DNA of 8,955 bases from Deltaproteobacteria bacterium (GTDB taxonomy: Bacteria > Desulfobacterota > Desulfobacteria > Desulfobacterales > JAFDDL01): NCBI GenBank assembly GCA_019310865.1, contig JAFDDL010000120.1:1-8955 (forward strand), in the 5' to 3' direction. Below, piece by piece: positions 7,366-8,955 of this stretch. Each line of letters opens with the position of its first letter. The stretch's first letter is position 1. The notes beneath the pieces were generated by a model that saw only the letters and a program-made list of their open reading frames with translations, ran no database searches and had not been told where the DNA came from. The position numbers and the translations under genes were made by a program.

Positions 7366-7956
7366 TTATTGATCATTATATGTAAATATCCCCCTGCAAG
7401 AGGTCAGCAATTCCTGGTAAAGGGAAGAAATGTCATAGAGATCGTGAAATTTGAGCCATATCAGTCCATTAACCATTGAGAAAATCAACAGCGCCGTTTT
7501 TCTAGGCGAACGTTTGCTGATGGAGCCGTCCATATGGCCGCGGTGTATCGCCCCTTCGAAAAGGTCGATCAGGGTGTTGTATATAGCCTCCAAGTGACTT
7601 CTGCATTCATTGTTTGAACGGGCAAATTCGTAAGGATAATGCCGGTGCAGCAGGCGAAACCACGCCTCATGATGCGAAGCCAAATACAGGAAAAAGGCAA
7701 CCACCTCCTCCATCATCTGCAGGCCGGTGTCAAAATTACATTGACCAATATATTGATCAAACTCGCGGGTAATGCCATTTTTTACATTTTCCAAGATCGC
7801 AAGAAAAACGTCGGCCTTCGTCTTGAAATGGTAAAAAATAGTTCCTTCGGCAACTTTGGAAAACTGAGCCAGCTCCGCTATTGATGTTTCATTAAATCCC
7901 TTTTCCGAGAATAGAATGGTCGCTGTATTTAAGATGGCCTCCCGTTTTTTGGACAT
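7366..7956 (-). CDS. TetR/AcrR-family transcriptional repressor
   Basis: This protein has 196 residues from the ATG at 7956. The N-terminus is a typical TetR DNA-binding domain: REAILNTATILFSEKGFNETSI, then the helix-turn-helix at about residues 24-43 (IAELAQFSKVAEGTIFYHF) and KTKADVFLAILE. The remaining 140 residues are helical and variable, as expected for the ligand-binding and dimer part, so the inducer cannot be read from the sequence. A TTG at 7971 would add five residues; the ATG is preferred because the family alignment begins there. The gene is the first after a strong promoter and directly precedes SulP by 15 bp. A palindrome between promoter and start suggests that it represses its own operon, and so the transporter and the signalling genes behind it. 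Autoregulation is inferred. Confidence 0.95.
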   Translation of the reverse strand: MSKKREAILNTATILFSEKGFNETSIAELAQFSKVAEGTIFYHFKTKADVFLAILENVKNGITREFDQYIGQCNFDTGLQMMEEVVAFFLYLASHHEAWFRLLHRHYPYEFARSNNECRSHLEAIYNTLIDLFEGAIHRGHMDGSISKRSPRKTALLIFSMVNGLIWLKFHDLYDISSLYQELLTSCRGIFTYNDQ

Positions 7957-7980
7957 GATCCTTTTACCCAAATAAATTTA

Positions 7981-7996
7981 TACTGAGTACTCACTA
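7981..7996. promoter_or_regulatory. Candidate TetR operator (TGAGTACTCA palindrome)
   Basis: TACTGAGTACTCACTA has a perfect 10-base palindromic core at 7984-7993 and matches its own reverse complement at 14 of 16 positions. It lies just after the predicted transcription start and 25 bases before the TetR ATG, a usual place for an autoregulatory site. Binding by this TetR protein is inferred; a 10-base palindrome could arise by chance in a gap of this size roughly one time in ten. Confidence 0.5.
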
Positions 7997-8008
7997 CAAA
8001 TTAATATA

Positions 8009-8037
8009 AAAATATATGACCTATTTTCGGATGTCAA
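8009..8037 (-). promoter_or_regulatory. Sigma70-type promoter of the TetR-SulP operon
   Basis: On the minus strand a consensus -35 box, TTGACA, is at 8037-8032. Possible -10 boxes are TATATT at 8016-8011 (15-base spacer, 5 of 6 matches) or TATTTT at 8014-8009 (17-base spacer, 4 of 6). The following sequence is very AT-rich, and transcription would start near 8000-8005. It is the only convincing promoter I see in the window and could drive all genes from TetR to CBS. Confidence 0.55.
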
Positions 8038-8067
8038 GAGAAAAATGGGCATGGACTTGTGCAAACC

Positions 8068-8080
8068 GAAGATTATCTTC
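8068..8080. repeat. 13-base inverted repeat GAAGATTATCTTC
   Basis: Arms GAAGAT and ATCTTC surround a single central T, between the end of the XRE-like gene and the -35 box. With no T-run after it on the minus strand, it does not look like an intrinsic terminator. A protein-binding site upstream of the promoter is possible, but nothing else supports this. Confidence 0.3.
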
Positions 8081-8089
8081 ATTAAAAAT

Positions 8090-8955
8090 CTATGATATGA
8101 GCCCTTCCAGGAAGGATATCAGTTTATTACGCTCAAGAAATTCTTCGTAAACATTTTCTTTGAGTATGTCCACTTCTTTGTTGAACTGCTCGAGGATGGT
8201 TAGATTACCCGTGAAATAACCAACAATTTGCCCCGAAACCTTACCCGGATATTGAGAAATGTCACAACCGGTTAGGAATATTCTTTCCGGCATATCCATG
8301 GTTTCAGCGTACTTGATAAAAAAGGTGAAGGCGGATGGTATTTTGGTGAGAAACAGTTTGTAATTGTCAAACTGCCTGATATGTTCGATCAGCAATTCAA
8401 TGTGTTTTTTTCGCCATTCTCTTTCGGCAGGTTCTAGGTGCTTGTCTATGTATTCCTCCAAGCATGTTTTTTCGATGTAGTGATACATTGGATATCGGCT
8501 CAATTGATCATCCAAATTTCGCTTTCTCTCTTTACCAATGGCTTCTTTGACGGCGTTGTGGATCTCGTGAATCCCTTCTCTGTTCTTGTCAATATAAGTT
8601 CGGTGACCTTCGGGTCGAAGGGCATTCGACGGGCGGCTGGAAAACAAAACCTTGGGACCGTTTATCTGCTCGGCAGCCAATGTCAACAATTCGTATCCGA
8701 AGAAATCTCTGACAGGGTAAAATGCATTGGACGCCTTTCTCTTTTTGGCGGTCTCGATAAATATGGGGATATCATCCAGACTGAGCTTGGCCCGATCAAA
8801 AACCGTCAGTAAATCATCGGTTTCATTTAACGTCAATCCGACAGTTGTGGAAAATGCGATTAGTTTAGATCGGTTGGCGTTTGCGATATTGCCCTTCATC
8901 AAATCCCGAATGTAGGTGTTGGTCAATCCGGACGTCGTCGCTATTTGGTTTAGCG
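8090..8955 (-). CDS. XRE-like helix-turn-helix regulator with an unrecognised C-terminal region; 5' end beyond the window
   Basis: A start could be placed at the TTG at 8926, but the frame continues without a stop to the right edge. The extra codons complete a helix-turn-helix: LNQIATTSGLTNTYIRDLMKG, followed by RSKLIAFSTTVGLTLNETDDLL. This matches the order of XRE/Cro helices (activation helix, recognition helix, then the 'LxKLAxALGVxLxEL'-like helix). The real start is therefore outside, and 287 complete residues are visible. After a linker rich in lysine, about 200 residues form a mostly helical, charged region with no family I recognise. Its landmarks are VLFSSRPSNALRPEGHRTY, YHYIEKTCLEEYIDKHL, KLFLTKIPSAFTFFIKYA and a cysteine in FLTGCDISQYPG. 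It may bind a ligand or effector. It ends 53 bp before the TetR promoter's -35 box and is probably a separate transcription unit. The DNA-binding call is fairly secure; the C-terminal function is unknown. Confidence 0.8.
   Translation of the reverse strand, partial: LNQIATTSGLTNTYIRDLMKGNIANANRSKLIAFSTTVGLTLNETDDLLTVFDRAKLSLDDIPIFIETAKKRKASNAFYPVRDFFGYELLTLAAEQINGPKVLFSSRPSNALRPEGHRTYIDKNREGIHEIHNAVKEAIGKERKRNLDDQLSRYPMYHYIEKTCLEEYIDKHLEPAEREWRKKHIELLIEHIRQFDNYKLFLTKIPSAFTFFIKYAETMDMPERIFLTGCDISQYPGKVSGQIVGYFTGNLTILEQFNKEVDILKENVYEEFLERNKLISFLEGLIS

Overview
The window is a compact cluster of nine genes, all on the minus strand, with no RNA genes, insertion sequences or CRISPR arrays that I can see. 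The mix of families (cytidylate-kinase-like/BON/receiver fusion, dCache sensor kinase, several single receiver domains, SulP transporter, CBS protein) suggests a Desulfobacterota (deltaproteobacterial) genome, perhaps a Desulfobacterales-type anaerobe. That placement comes from remembered family co-occurrence, not from any search.

Layout in transcription order, right to left. At 8955-8090 is a regulator with an XRE-like helix-turn-helix, cut by the right edge. The 118-133 bp gap after it is AT-rich and holds a sigma70-type promoter (8037-8009) and a palindromic operator candidate (7996-7981). Then come a TetR-family repressor (7956-7366) and, 15 bp later, a 711-residue SulP anion transporter with a C-terminal STAS domain and a large internal insertion (7350-5215). 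After 74 bp comes a three-part protein, cytidylate kinase-like + BON + receiver (5140-3905). A membrane dCache histidine kinase with a complete catalytic domain follows (3872-2103), then receiver protein RR2 (2134-1751), a small soluble protein with a histidine-kinase H-box but an eroded ATPase domain (1754-1089), receiver protein RR1 (1028-600), and a CBS-pair protein cut by the left edge (546-1).

The genes from TetR to CBS are tightly spaced and include two overlaps, and I see no convincing terminator between them, so they could form one TetR-controlled operon. The longest internal gaps are 74, 60 and 53 bp. Only one kinase looks able to hydrolyse ATP, while three receiver domains keep all their phosphorylation residues. 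None of the three receiver proteins carries a DNA-binding domain. The inferred picture is a branched phosphorelay whose output is protein-protein or enzymatic control, plausibly of the SulP transporter or the kinase-like/BON module, with the CBS protein as a possible nucleotide-sensing partner. TetR would set the expression of the whole set.
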